A DNA stretch of 64,000 nt. It comes from Affinundibacterium flavidum (GTDB lineage: Bacteria; Pseudomonadota; Gammaproteobacteria; Burkholderiales; Burkholderiaceae_D). The translations under genes were made by a program, and so were the position numbers. Each line of letters opens with the position of its first letter. The first letter of the stretch is position 1. Location: contig NZ_JACOGA010000007.1 of NCBI RefSeq assembly GCF_014284175.1, positions 183,587 through 247,586 on the forward strand, in the 5' to 3' direction. The notes beneath the pieces are model-generated. The model worked only from the letters and a program-made list of their open reading frames with translations. It was not told the DNA's origin and did no database searches. This document shows, one piece after another, positions 8,802 through 17,038 of the stretch.

Positions 8802-10358
8802 TTAATTAATGCTGAGCTTAGTGGCGACCGTAACAGCATCAACGGCCTCTACTTTGGCGAGCATACCGCGCCATTGACCTTCTGCAATTAGCCAGGAATA
8901 GCTGGTGATGTACTTGCCATTTTCCGTGTCTATGTGTTTCATTTTGCACGACTTGAAGGTACCAGCTGGAACGGTCACCGATTCTGTGCCTAAGAAGGTC
9001 AAGGATTCTGTCGTCGTATGAACAGGCAGGCTCGTAGGATTACCTGCCATTTCTTGGCTAACCGTATAAGTTTGTTGGTACGCTTGATTCACTGGCAACG
9101 AGATTGGCGTGCGCACAGGCGGGGTCATGCTGGAGGTGACCACGTAGTTGGTTGTGGTATTCACTTTCACATTTAAGACGTTTCCATAGATGAAAATTTC
9201 ATCGTTAGTCACGACGATATAGGACTTCATTTGGCTGGTCGCGCCCGTTCCGATGCCGGTTAATGAAAGCGTATCTGCCACCAATTCTTGAGCTGTAATT
9301 CCCTTAAACGTCGTATTGCCATTCATTGTGTAAGTAACGGCATATGTTTCAGTGCTACTGGTATTGTTACTGGTGTAGGTCGAACTCATTTCTGTCCGGT
9401 ATACGGTACCTGCTTTATACAAATTCGCATTGAAGCAATCTCTGGAATTGCCTGTGCCGGATCCAGTGGGTGCTGTCATTAATAAATTGAAATTAGTATC
9501 GGTGACATTAATCAGTGTTTTTGCCGCGGCGGTGTTATTCGAGGTGACTAGTGCTGCGATAGCGATACCTTTGCTAATCGCGTCATTCGGATTGACATAA
9601 CCAAGACCCTGTTCAATCGCAAAATAAGAGCCAACAGCGATTTTATTGTCCAACAATTGCGGTACCCAGCCCCAAGTCGCGTCGCCAACAAAACTGTGGG
9701 CAGAATTGAGCATAGTGGTTACCAGCGTGCCCTTGCTGGCTTTTCCAGAAGCCAGTTCACCCGCCCAATAATTGACATCGGCATCCGGTGGTGCCGTGCT
9801 ACCACTGCGGCCCAACACATTTTTGTAAATGATTTTCACAAATTCAGCATTCGTCATCGTGCTGGAATATCCGGTCAGCGTTGTATATTGCACTGCCGCC
9901 GCGTAGAAATTATTTGCTAGTTGATCGACGGTCATCCCCGCCTTCATTTGCTGTATCCAATAGCCGAGACCATCAGCTTCGGGAACACGATTAAAGAAGG
10001 CGATATACAGTTCTATCAAAGTGCGCAAATTCGTCGCTGACAAAGTCTTGGATTGCTCTCCTATCATTAAATTTACGGTCATATCAGAAAACACCAGACT
10101 CGCGTTGGCTGCGACCTGCACATTCGCTGTAATACCGATTAAGTCTCGCACTTCAAAACCGGTGGCGGTGCGGGTAATCAAATAATTATTGCGTGCATTC
10201 GGGAAGCTGGTCGGCGTACTAGGTGCTGCCGCCATAGGTGCGGCTTGCAAGCCGAGCGTGGCGTCGTGCTGATTGGATTCACCACCGCAGGCACTTAAGA
10301 GAATTGCCAAGCTTGATGCGATGAGGGAACTGGGAATGGTGCGATGGCGAAGAGACAT
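8802..10358 (-). CDS. DUF4214-containing lipoprotein
   Basis: A 518-residue exported protein. Residues 1-24 form a lipoprotein signal ending in LLSAC, so it should be lipid-anchored and exposed to the periplasm or cell surface. Residues about 105-215 match the DUF4214 pattern (ELYIAFFNRVPEADGLGYWIQQM, repeated as YKNVLGR...DVNYWAGEL), a domain found in many surface and S-layer-like proteins of betaproteobacteria. The C-terminal 250 residues are Thr/Ser-rich and beta-like, with no domain I recognise. It is a single gene with about 140 bp downstream and 270 bp upstream free. Function unknown. Confidence 0.85.
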   Translation of the reverse strand: MSLRHRTIPSSLIASSLAILLSACGGESNQHDATLGLQAAPMAAAPSTPTSFPNARNNYLITRTATGFEVRDLIGITANVQVAANASLVFSDMTVNLMIGEQSKTLSATNLRTLIELYIAFFNRVPEADGLGYWIQQMKAGMTVDQLANNFYAAAVQYTTLTGYSSTMTNAEFVKIIYKNVLGRSGSTAPPDADVNYWAGELASGKASKGTLVTTMLNSAHSFVGDATWGWVPQLLDNKIAVGSYFAIEQGLGYVNPNDAISKGIAIAALVTSNNTAAAKTLINVTDTNFNLLMTAPTGSGTGNSRDCFNANLYKAGTVYRTEMSSTYTSNNTSSTETYAVTYTMNGNTTFKGITAQELVADTLSLTGIGTGATSQMKSYIVVTNDEIFIYGNVLNVKVNTTTNYVVTSSMTPPVRTPISLPVNQAYQQTYTVSQEMAGNPTSLPVHTTTESLTFLGTESVTVPAGTFKSCKMKHIDTENGKYITSYSWLIAEGQWRGMLAKVEAVDAVTVATKLSIN

Positions 10359-10631
10359 AATCGTTATTCTTTCTAGCGTGTGTGGTCAATAGGTGCTTAC
10401 GAATTAGAAGGAGTTCAGAAATACTGAACTTGCCTAACTTGCAATTAAAGGCGACATTGTAATGTAAAGATGTTTTGAGATCATGTTTTTGATTTAATTA
10501 AAGTTTAAGTGGCTGAATTCATCCGATGTCCGGTAAACCAAGTGACAAAGTTCGGGCGCGCGAATCGCACCTCGCTACTCTTTTCACTTTCCACTACAAT
10601 GACCCTAATTTTTTAAGCTGCATAAACTACT

Positions 10632-11333
10632 ATGGCAAGACTCCCACGCTTGGTAATTCCACATCAGGCTCATCACATTACGCAAGCCGGTATTGATGGC
10701 AAAACCATCTTTGTTGATAACGCCGATTACAGCGCATTCTTAGACTGGCTGAAAGCGGGTGCGAAACAATTTAAGGTGCAAATTCACGCGTATGCGATTT
10801 TGCCAGATCGTCTGCATTTACTCGCTACGCCGGATGATGAGCTGGCGCTCGGCAAGTTGATGCAATGGCTGGGGCGCTACTACGTGCCTTACTACAACGC
10901 CAAATACAAGCGTAGTGGATTATTGTGGCAGGGCAGATTTAAAGCGACCGTGATTGAGGCCGCGAATTACTTTCTACCGTGTTGCGTGATGATAGAAGAA
11001 ATGCCTGTGCGTCAGCATTTGGTCACTAGTGGTGATGCCTATTCTTGGTCGAGTTGTCAGCATCATTTGGGTATGCGAGCTGACCCTTTGGTGGCGGATC
11101 ACGCGATGTACTGGGGCTTGGGAAATACGCCGTTTCAGCGTGAAGCTGCGTATCGTGAACTCTTGGAAAAAGGGCTGTCTTCAGCGCATTTTAAAGCGAT
11201 CAACGATGCGACCAATAAAGCCTGGTTATTGGGATCGGAAGCGTACAAAGCGGATATGTCGAAACTGACGGAGCGCAGAGTGGAGCCAGTAGCACGTGGT
11301 CGGCCACGTAAGAAGTTACCCGTGCCTATTTGA
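10632..11333 (+). CDS. RAYT/TnpA_REP-like protein with degenerate catalytic motifs
   Basis: A 233-residue member of the Y1_Tnp (REP-associated tyrosine transposase) family, recognisable from MARLPRLVIP, HAYAILPDRLHLLATP, GRYYVPYYNAKYKRSG and LLWQGRFKATVIE. Active members carry the HUH motif as NHxH and a catalytic Tyr in CRYIELNPVR. Here these read DRLH (residues 59-62, first His replaced by Arg60) and CVMIEEMPVR (Tyr replaced by Met120), so the strand-cleaving chemistry should be lost while the frame is full length. The C-terminus ends in an AT-hook-like RGRPRKK. It may act as a DNA-binding protein for the REP-like hairpins of this genome, or be a decaying copy. No clear ribosome site is seen. 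Confidence 0.85.
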   Translation: MARLPRLVIPHQAHHITQAGIDGKTIFVDNADYSAFLDWLKAGAKQFKVQIHAYAILPDRLHLLATPDDELALGKLMQWLGRYYVPYYNAKYKRSGLLWQGRFKATVIEAANYFLPCCVMIEEMPVRQHLVTSGDAYSWSSCQHHLGMRADPLVADHAMYWGLGNTPFQREAAYRELLEKGLSSAHFKAINDATNKAWLLGSEAYKADMSKLTERRVEPVARGRPRKKLPVPI

Positions 11334-11648
11334 TATTACCTGATGCTGGTTTGTGATTGACTGCTAGCGGTTCAGTAATTCAGGCTAGCAAATTCGTTCA
11401 GCAACTGAGCTTGGCAACTTAGCTCACCAACATAGTCCACCAAGTCGCTTAAATTGACATCACTAAAACAAGTACAAGCCGCATGCATCATGACTACCAA
11501 ATGGCTAAGTAGACGAATGACGCGGCTTGTACCGATTCTAAGTAAAGATGCAGGAGCCGTGCATCAAGCGAAAATCAACAAGCTCAAATCATCAAGTTCA
11601 AACTTAAGACTCCCCAATCAAGCTTTCAAAGTGCGGGATTAATTCAGG
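11334..11648. other. Gene-free stretch with a long inverted repeat
   Basis: The region 3' of the RAYT-like gene holds the inverted repeat GTACAAGCCGC (11472-11482) and GCGGCTTGTAC (11522-11532), perfect over 11 bp with a 39-base loop, and a smaller TGCTAGC/GCTAGCA pair near 11363-11391. I see no convincing gene; an open 62-codon frame here has no family resemblance. Confidence 0.5.
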
Positions 11649-12377
11649 TTAGTCACCAACTAATTGAACCGCATCAATCACTTTGTAACCACGCTCCATA
11701 TTATTCGCGATGCTGATTTTGACTGCTTTCACTTTGTACGAAGTGCGGTCAAAACTGCGTACGAACCAAGTGCGATTACCACGTTGGTCGCGCTTTTGAT
11801 CACTGATGCCATCCCACACCGTATTCCATTTGCCGTCCGTGCTTTGTATCGAGATTTTATTGATTGCTTCGACTCCGGCACCGTTTTCAAAGACGACGCG
11901 TACATCTGTTGCTGATACCGGCTTTTCATAAGTCGTTTCCAACCAATCAAATCCTATATCTTGATTGTTATTCGTCCAGGTTTTGCCATCGACGCCACCT
12001 TTGACATTTGCCACTGCATTGACTGAAGAAGGGCCAGAGCTGTTGTCATCGCCAAAAGTCGTGCTGGCTTTCGCGCCATTCGCCCATTGTCCTTTGCTGT
12101 CGTTGATGTAGCGGTCTTCCATGGTGGCGTATTCCATCAAGGCTTTTTTCTTTGCCAGCTCTGCTTGCTGCTCAGTCGGTTCTGCAGACGAAGCAGAATC
12201 TGCCGCGCTGGCTTTGGCACTTTCATTGGACTTCGCAGTGCTTGTCGTGGCAGTGCTAGCAGCTTGTTCGGTCGCGGCAGCCGCAGAAGCTGAAGCCGAT
12301 GCTTCTGATCCCTTTTTATGACAAGCGACCAGTACCACACAACTGATAGCCAACAAGATACGGTAAGCGTTTTTCAT
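11649..12377 (-). CDS. Lipoprotein with discoidin-like (F5/8-type) C-terminal domain
   Basis: I place the start at 12377 (MKNAYRILLAISC), giving 242 residues. The longer frame up to 12509 only adds FLSR repeats coded by a 12-bp tandem repeat. The signal ends in VLVAC, a lipobox. Residues about 20-75 are a low-complexity Ala/Ser/Thr linker. The last 160 residues (YINDSKGQWANGAKASTTFGDD to VIDAVQLVGD) look like a galactose-binding/discoidin beta-sandwich: the text VRVVFENGAGVEAINKISIQ fits that fold. Probable envelope lipoprotein binding sugar or protein; ligand unknown. Divergent from the amidohydrolase gene. Confidence 0.8.
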   Translation of the reverse strand: MKNAYRILLAISCVVLVACHKKGSEASASASAAAATEQAASTATTSTAKSNESAKASAADSASSAEPTEQQAELAKKKALMEYATMEDRYINDSKGQWANGAKASTTFGDDNSSGPSSVNAVANVKGGVDGKTWTNNNQDIGFDWLETTYEKPVSATDVRVVFENGAGVEAINKISIQSTDGKWNTVWDGISDQKRDQRGNRTWFVRSFDRTSYKVKAVKISIANNMERGYKVIDAVQLVGD

Positions 12378-12423
12378 ATTGAACTCATTTAAAAAAAGAA
12401 ATTGAAATGGAAATAAAAGTGGA

Positions 12424-12478
12424 AACAAAAATCGAGACAAAAATCGAGACAAAAATCGAGACAAAAATCGAGACAAAA
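12424..12478. repeat. 12-bp tandem repeat upstream of the discoidin-like lipoprotein
   Basis: Four consecutive copies of ATCGAGACAAAA, with a degenerate fifth copy (GGAAACAAAA) at the left end. It lies between the lipoprotein start at 12377 and the divergent amidohydrolase gene, so copy number could alter promoter spacing. When translated on the minus strand it produces only FLSR repeats. Confidence 0.85.
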
Positions 12479-12651
12479 AATAAGTCTGAAAATCATGCAG
12501 AACTGACATGATGTGAGAATCGCATTCTATGCGAAATTATCATCGTTGTGCAGCTGGCATTTTGGCGCTAGTATCAATTGTCGATTGGTATCGCATGCCT
12601 CATCGTGTGTATCTCAGTCAAAACTCAAGTCATTCATTTCCATGGAGCACT

Positions 12652-14325
12652 ATGAAAACTTTCTTGTTCTCTTCGACCTTATTGCTAGCAATATCATCCA
12701 GCGCCATGGCACAAAAGCCGGCTGCCGATTTGATTATTCATCACGCTAAAATCTGGACAGTCGACTCAAGCAAAGCGCAGGCGCAGGCGGTAGCGGTGTT
12801 GGGAGACAAGATCGTGGCAGTTGGTACAAATCAACAAGTAGCGCTGTGGCGCGGCTCGCGCACCAAGATGATTGATGCTCATGGCAAGCGTGTATTACCA
12901 GGCTTTAATGACGCTCACGTACATTTTGCGGATGGCGGAAATTCGCTCTCGGAAGTGGAACTGAAAGACTCCAGCTCATTGCAAGAGTTCGCTCGTCGTA
13001 TCGCCGCCCATGGCGCATCCTTGCCTGGTGGTGAGTGGGTGCTGGGTGGGAATTGGGATGATCAGGCTTTTACCGCGCCTGGCCTGCCAACGCGTCAAAT
13101 CATTGATGCCGTCGTGCCTGAGCGCCCCGTATTTGTCACCCGTTACGACGGTCATATGGCAGTTGCCAATTCTTTAGTGTTGAAGCTGGCTGGTATAGAC
13201 AAACAAACGCCAGAATTACCCGGCGGCGAGATTGTGCGGGATCAAGATGGTAATCCCACCGGATTGTTGAAAGATGCTGCCATGGATTATGTGTTCAAAG
13301 TGATGCCAGAACCGAGTCCAGAAAAACGCCTGAGAACGATACGCGCCGGCTTGCAATTGGCGGCGCAGTTGGGCGTCACCAGCTTGCAGGATATGAATCC
13401 GCCTTACGCCGATATCGCTGCGTATGCTGAATTGGCGGAACGCGGTGAACTGAGTTCCAGAATGTATGTAGCGCCCATGCTGTTGCAAGCGGAAGACATT
13501 CGCAAGTTGGGAATCCGGCACGCTTTCGGTAGTGATTTTTTACGCATGGGGGCAGTGAAAACCTACGCGGACGGATCATTGGGATCGAGCACCGCCTATT
13601 TTCACGAACCTTATTTGGATGCGCCGCAGACCCGTGGTTTGCTTGCAGGCGAAATGCAGCCGATTGAGGGTATGCGCGAGCGTATGATATTGGCGGATAA
13701 AGCGGGCTTGCAGTTATGCGTACATGCGATTGGGGATGACGCAATTTCCGCAATTTTGGATTTGTTTGAAGACGTGGTTAAAGCAAATGGTGAACGTGAT
13801 CGACGTTTTCGAATCGAGCATGCGCAGCATATGGCGGAGCAAGATTTCGCGCGCTTTGCCAAGCTGGGCGTCATCGCTTCGGTACAGCCATATCATGCGA
13901 TTGACGATGGTCGTTTTGTCGATAAACGCATAGGACATGCGCGCGCCAGCCGCACTTACGCGTTCCGTAGCTTCTTAAAGCATGGCGTAAAGCTTGCCAT
14001 CGGCACAGACTGGACGGTCGCACCGCTTGATCCCATGAGTGCGATCCACGCGGCAGTCACACGCGCCACCTTGGATGGTCAATATCCACAAGGATGGTAT
14101 CCAGAACAAAAACTCACCGTCGCCGAAGTGGTGCAGGCGTACACCATGGGGTCGGCGTATGCAGAATTTCAAGAACATCTGAAAGGCAGTATTACACCTG
14201 GAAAATTAGCCGATATCGTGATCTTGTCACAGGATATTTTTAAGATCGCGCCAGATCAAATTAAGCATGTGAAAGTAGAGAAAACCTTGGTAGGTGGTAA
14301 GTTGGTGTTTGAACGCAAGGATTAA
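12652..14325 (+). CDS. Exported amidohydrolase (YtcJ-like, amidohydrolase 3 family)
   Basis: The start at 12652 is chosen because GGAG lies 6 bases upstream and the protein then begins with a clean signal peptide (MKTFLFSSTLLLAISSSAMA). The 557-residue product has the metal-binding HxH in DAHVHFADGG, the family text GGNWDDQAF, YADGSLGSSTAYF, HAIGDDAI and IEHAQ, and a C-terminal composite beta domain (GKLADIVIL). Family members hydrolyse amide or ester bonds of small substrates with a metal-dependent TIM barrel; the substrate is not predictable. It is a periplasmic enzyme by its signal peptide and appears to be a single-gene unit. Confidence 0.87.
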   Translation: MKTFLFSSTLLLAISSSAMAQKPAADLIIHHAKIWTVDSSKAQAQAVAVLGDKIVAVGTNQQVALWRGSRTKMIDAHGKRVLPGFNDAHVHFADGGNSLSEVELKDSSSLQEFARRIAAHGASLPGGEWVLGGNWDDQAFTAPGLPTRQIIDAVVPERPVFVTRYDGHMAVANSLVLKLAGIDKQTPELPGGEIVRDQDGNPTGLLKDAAMDYVFKVMPEPSPEKRLRTIRAGLQLAAQLGVTSLQDMNPPYADIAAYAELAERGELSSRMYVAPMLLQAEDIRKLGIRHAFGSDFLRMGAVKTYADGSLGSSTAYFHEPYLDAPQTRGLLAGEMQPIEGMRERMILADKAGLQLCVHAIGDDAISAILDLFEDVVKANGERDRRFRIEHAQHMAEQDFARFAKLGVIASVQPYHAIDDGRFVDKRIGHARASRTYAFRSFLKHGVKLAIGTDWTVAPLDPMSAIHAAVTRATLDGQYPQGWYPEQKLTVAEVVQAYTMGSAYAEFQEHLKGSITPGKLADIVILSQDIFKIAPDQIKHVKVEKTLVGGKLVFERKD

Positions 14326-14472
14326 TATTGCGTGCTATCACTGACATTCCGACTCACCCCAACTAAGACGCACTTCACCACAAAATAGTAGAAAAGCTAT
14401 AGTCGATTGCATACACTCCGCCTTGTTCGAATTTTTTATTAATGCCCTGAACATGGATTAAGGACAATCACG

Positions 14473-15876
14473 ATGCAAGACCAGCTAATTTCTCATCCCA
14501 CGCTCAGTGTTCAGGCTCCATCGGCCAGCGGTCATGATACGAGTCTAGGTGCAACTCATTCTGCAACTAATTTTGCGATTCATTCTGCAACTCATGCTAC
14601 AACTCAGAGACGCCATGATTTGGAACTGCTCCGTATTGTGGCTTTGTTTCTTTTGATTTTTTACCACACCGGCATGCTGTATATCCAAGGCTGGGATTTT
14701 CATTATAAGAGTGACTATCAAAGTGAAACACTAGCAAATTGGATGATGTTGGTGAACCCGTGGCGTATGTCTTTGTTGTGGTTTATCTCTGGCGTTGCAT
14801 TGCACTATGCTCTGCAAAAATATGGCAGTTGGTACAGCGTGCGTCAACGCAGTTTGCGCTTACTATTGCCTCTCTTGTTTGGAGTTTTGGTAGTAGTGCC
14901 GCCGCAGTTATATATAGAAATGGCTGGCAAGGGACAATTGCCGGCGGGTTTTACTTATCTGGATTTTTATCAAGCTTTCTGGCAGCTCAAGCACCCCTTG
15001 TTTGCTAATTATAAGAGCGGTATTTTGCCGCACATGGATGTCAATCATTTGTGGTATTTGCGAGAGCTGTGGAAATTTTCTCTAGTGCTGATTCTTGTCA
15101 TCGCTTTCACAAAACTGGTGTGGAAAATTTTAGTTCAACAATTTCCTTCGGCGACGAATAGTTTCAAAAATCTCAGTAACTTTAACGTACATGGTGGCAG
15201 TGTCAGTGTTCTGCTAATACTCGCACTGATCGCGCTAGATGTGTTCCATCTCGATGACAGGAACAACACAGGATTGTTGTTTTTACTGGCCGGTTATGCA
15301 TTGGCGATGCTGAACGCATTTTGGCGGCACATTGTGCAATATCGCCGTCGTTACCTGATTGCGGCTGTCGTTTTATTTATTGCTTTGCTCGCGGTTTACA
15401 ATTTTTTGTGGATGGTGCCAGAGCGGAAAGCTTTACCGTGGGTAGATGGTTTCGCTGCGATTGTTTATCGTTCGTATGCTGGTTGTTGCATCATGGCGGC
15501 GCTTGCGTATGCGCAAAGTTTTGGTGCACACTTTCAGCAGTTTTCTCAACGTTGGAGTGAAGCCGTTTTGCCTATTTATGTCGTGCATCAAAGTCTCATT
15601 CTGATTGCCGCATATATCTTGAAACCGTATGCGCTCGGCGCCTGCTTAGAGCCCGTCTTTGTGCTTGTTTTTACTTTTGCTGGTAGTTACTTGATCTATC
15701 GTGTGATCAAACAATTTAATGTGCTCCGTGTGTGTTTTGGCTTGGCATGGGAAACGCCGACAAATTCGGTGGACGCCACATCGGCAGCGCATGCATCTGC
15801 GAAGTTTGGACGACTTCTGCGTCAAGGTTTGGCGTACTTGGTATTGCTACCGCTGGCGTTGAAATTACTTGCTTGA
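14473..15876 (+). CDS. Membrane acyltransferase (acyltransferase 3 family, OpgC-like)
   Basis: A 467-residue inner-membrane protein with about ten hydrophobic segments. The first segment follows RRHDLELLRIVALFLLIFYH, the typical start of acyltransferase-3 domains, with the conserved His in FYHTGM and an Arg in PWRMSLLWFISGVALHYAL. Overall it resembles OpgC/MdoC-type proteins that transfer acyl or succinyl groups to extracytoplasmic glycans. Residues 1-45 are a Ser/Thr/His-rich cytoplasmic stretch containing short repeats (ATHSAT-like). The acceptor cannot be predicted. The next gene is convergent. Confidence 0.85.
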   Translation: MQDQLISHPTLSVQAPSASGHDTSLGATHSATNFAIHSATHATTQRRHDLELLRIVALFLLIFYHTGMLYIQGWDFHYKSDYQSETLANWMMLVNPWRMSLLWFISGVALHYALQKYGSWYSVRQRSLRLLLPLLFGVLVVVPPQLYIEMAGKGQLPAGFTYLDFYQAFWQLKHPLFANYKSGILPHMDVNHLWYLRELWKFSLVLILVIAFTKLVWKILVQQFPSATNSFKNLSNFNVHGGSVSVLLILALIALDVFHLDDRNNTGLLFLLAGYALAMLNAFWRHIVQYRRRYLIAAVVLFIALLAVYNFLWMVPERKALPWVDGFAAIVYRSYAGCCIMAALAYAQSFGAHFQQFSQRWSEAVLPIYVVHQSLILIAAYILKPYALGACLEPVFVLVFTFAGSYLIYRVIKQFNVLRVCFGLAWETPTNSVDATSAAHASAKFGRLLRQGLAYLVLLPLALKLLA

Positions 15877-15911
15877 TCCGTGGCTGATAGCCTGCCAAAT
15901 CCGCCTCGTCT

Positions 15912-15977
15912 CATTTTTTGTATTTTTCGAAAAAATGAAAGCCCTACAATGACGGTGGCAACCCGCCTCCGTCATTG
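15912..15977. terminator. Tandem hairpins between convergent genes
   Basis: CATTTTTT (15912-15919) pairs with AAAAAATG (15930-15937), forming an A/T stem usable in both directions. Next to it CAATGACGG (15947-15955) pairs with CCGTCATTG (15969-15977). They separate the acyltransferase gene from the convergent DUF4256 gene. Confidence 0.5.
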
Positions 15978-16012
15978 GGTCATTTATTGAGCCATTTGCA
16001 CATAACATGAAA

Positions 16013-16567
16013 TCACAGCTTCAACACGCCGCGAAAGCCGCGTGCGCTGTAGTAAGACTGCGCGCCGTTGTGATACACAAATACATGGTCATAGCGACGA
16101 TCACAAAAGAGTGCGCCGCCTAATGCGCGAATTGCGGCAGGCGTTTGTATCCAACTCGAAGTTTTTTTGTCAAATTCACCTAGGCTTTGTAGCGCACGGT
16201 ATTGTTCTTCACTGAGTAGCGTGACGCCGATGGCATTGGCCATATCGACCGCACTATCGGCGGGTTGATGTTCTTTTCTCGACTCTAAGCCAGCGCGGTC
16301 GTAGCAAACGCTGCGACGGCCACTAGGACTTTCCGCAGCACAGTCGCAAAAAAAGATTTCCTTGTTATTCCCTGCGCCCAATTCAAAATCGACGACGTCG
16401 GGCTCGCCACCTGATTGTTCCATGGACATTAACACAGCTAGACAAGTCGAGTTTTTGGCGAGCTTTTTTTCTACATCGGCCCAAGTGACATGTTGATGGT
16501 GCGCTTTGTTTTTTTCAAAGCGCGTTTTGAGCGTGCTTAGCAGGTCGGCGTAATCGGTTTTTGGCAT
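16013..16567 (-). CDS. DUF4256 family protein
   Basis: A 184-residue soluble protein when started at 16567 (MPKTDYADLL), with GAAGG about 10 bases upstream; a longer frame to 16627 adds 20 residues with no family match. The text SGGEPDVV, CDCAAESPSGRRSVCYDR, ESRKEHQP and LGGALFCDRRYDHVFVYHNGA is characteristic of DUF4256. The function of this family is not established. It is a lone gene, convergent with the acyltransferase and divergent from the sensor kinase. Confidence 0.88.
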   Translation of the reverse strand: MPKTDYADLLSTLKTRFEKNKAHHQHVTWADVEKKLAKNSTCLAVLMSMEQSGGEPDVVDFELGAGNNKEIFFCDCAAESPSGRRSVCYDRAGLESRKEHQPADSAVDMANAIGVTLLSEEQYRALQSLGEFDKKTSSWIQTPAAIRALGGALFCDRRYDHVFVYHNGAQSYYSARGFRGVLKL

Positions 16568-16627
16568 TTTTTTGCATCCTTCTTTTTTTGTCCGGTTATT
16601 GTCGGCAGTGTGGGGCGGCTTGAACAA

Positions 16628-17038
16628 ATAAAATGCCGCAATGGCATCATACTTTTAGCCGCGTGGCAGAGCAAATTAATTGTGTTACCCGACTTCGTGC
16701 TTGTCGCTTAGCTTGTTAATGCGCCTCGGCACCTAGACGCCAGGATGGTATTGTGAATGCTAGCCCACGCGATTTTGTTGTAAAAAGTACGATTCATTGT
16801 CATGCTGCTTATAGCTAACGACATGCATGTAGGAAAGATGTTGACAGCGCAGATGGCTGTTGGCAAAGTGGATTATCCCTAGTTTATCCCCTAACCGGGT
16901 TTGTGCAGATGCGGCCAATCATTCGCTTAATTTGCCTCATGTTTAGCCTTCATAACTTGTTGAGCTTACGCAAAAACGCGCTGGCCAAGGGAGGAGTCGA
17001 AGACAGTAGCTCAGCTAACAATTCTCAGGTGATTCTCT
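16628..17038. other. Divergent intergenic region
   Basis: About 410 bp between the DUF4256 gene and the divergent sensor kinase gene. It must hold both promoters; I see no convincing consensus boxes, repeats or small genes. A purine-rich AGGTGA just before 17039 serves as ribosome site for the kinase. Confidence 0.5.

Noticed and set aside
11454..11642. 62-codon plus-strand frame after the RAYT-like gene
   Set aside because: It spans the inverted repeat, has no ribosome site and no protein-like composition.
12378..12509. N-terminal extension with FLSR repeats of the discoidin-like lipoprotein
   Set aside because: It is only the translation of the 12-bp tandem repeat; the lipoprotein signal starts cleanly at 12377.
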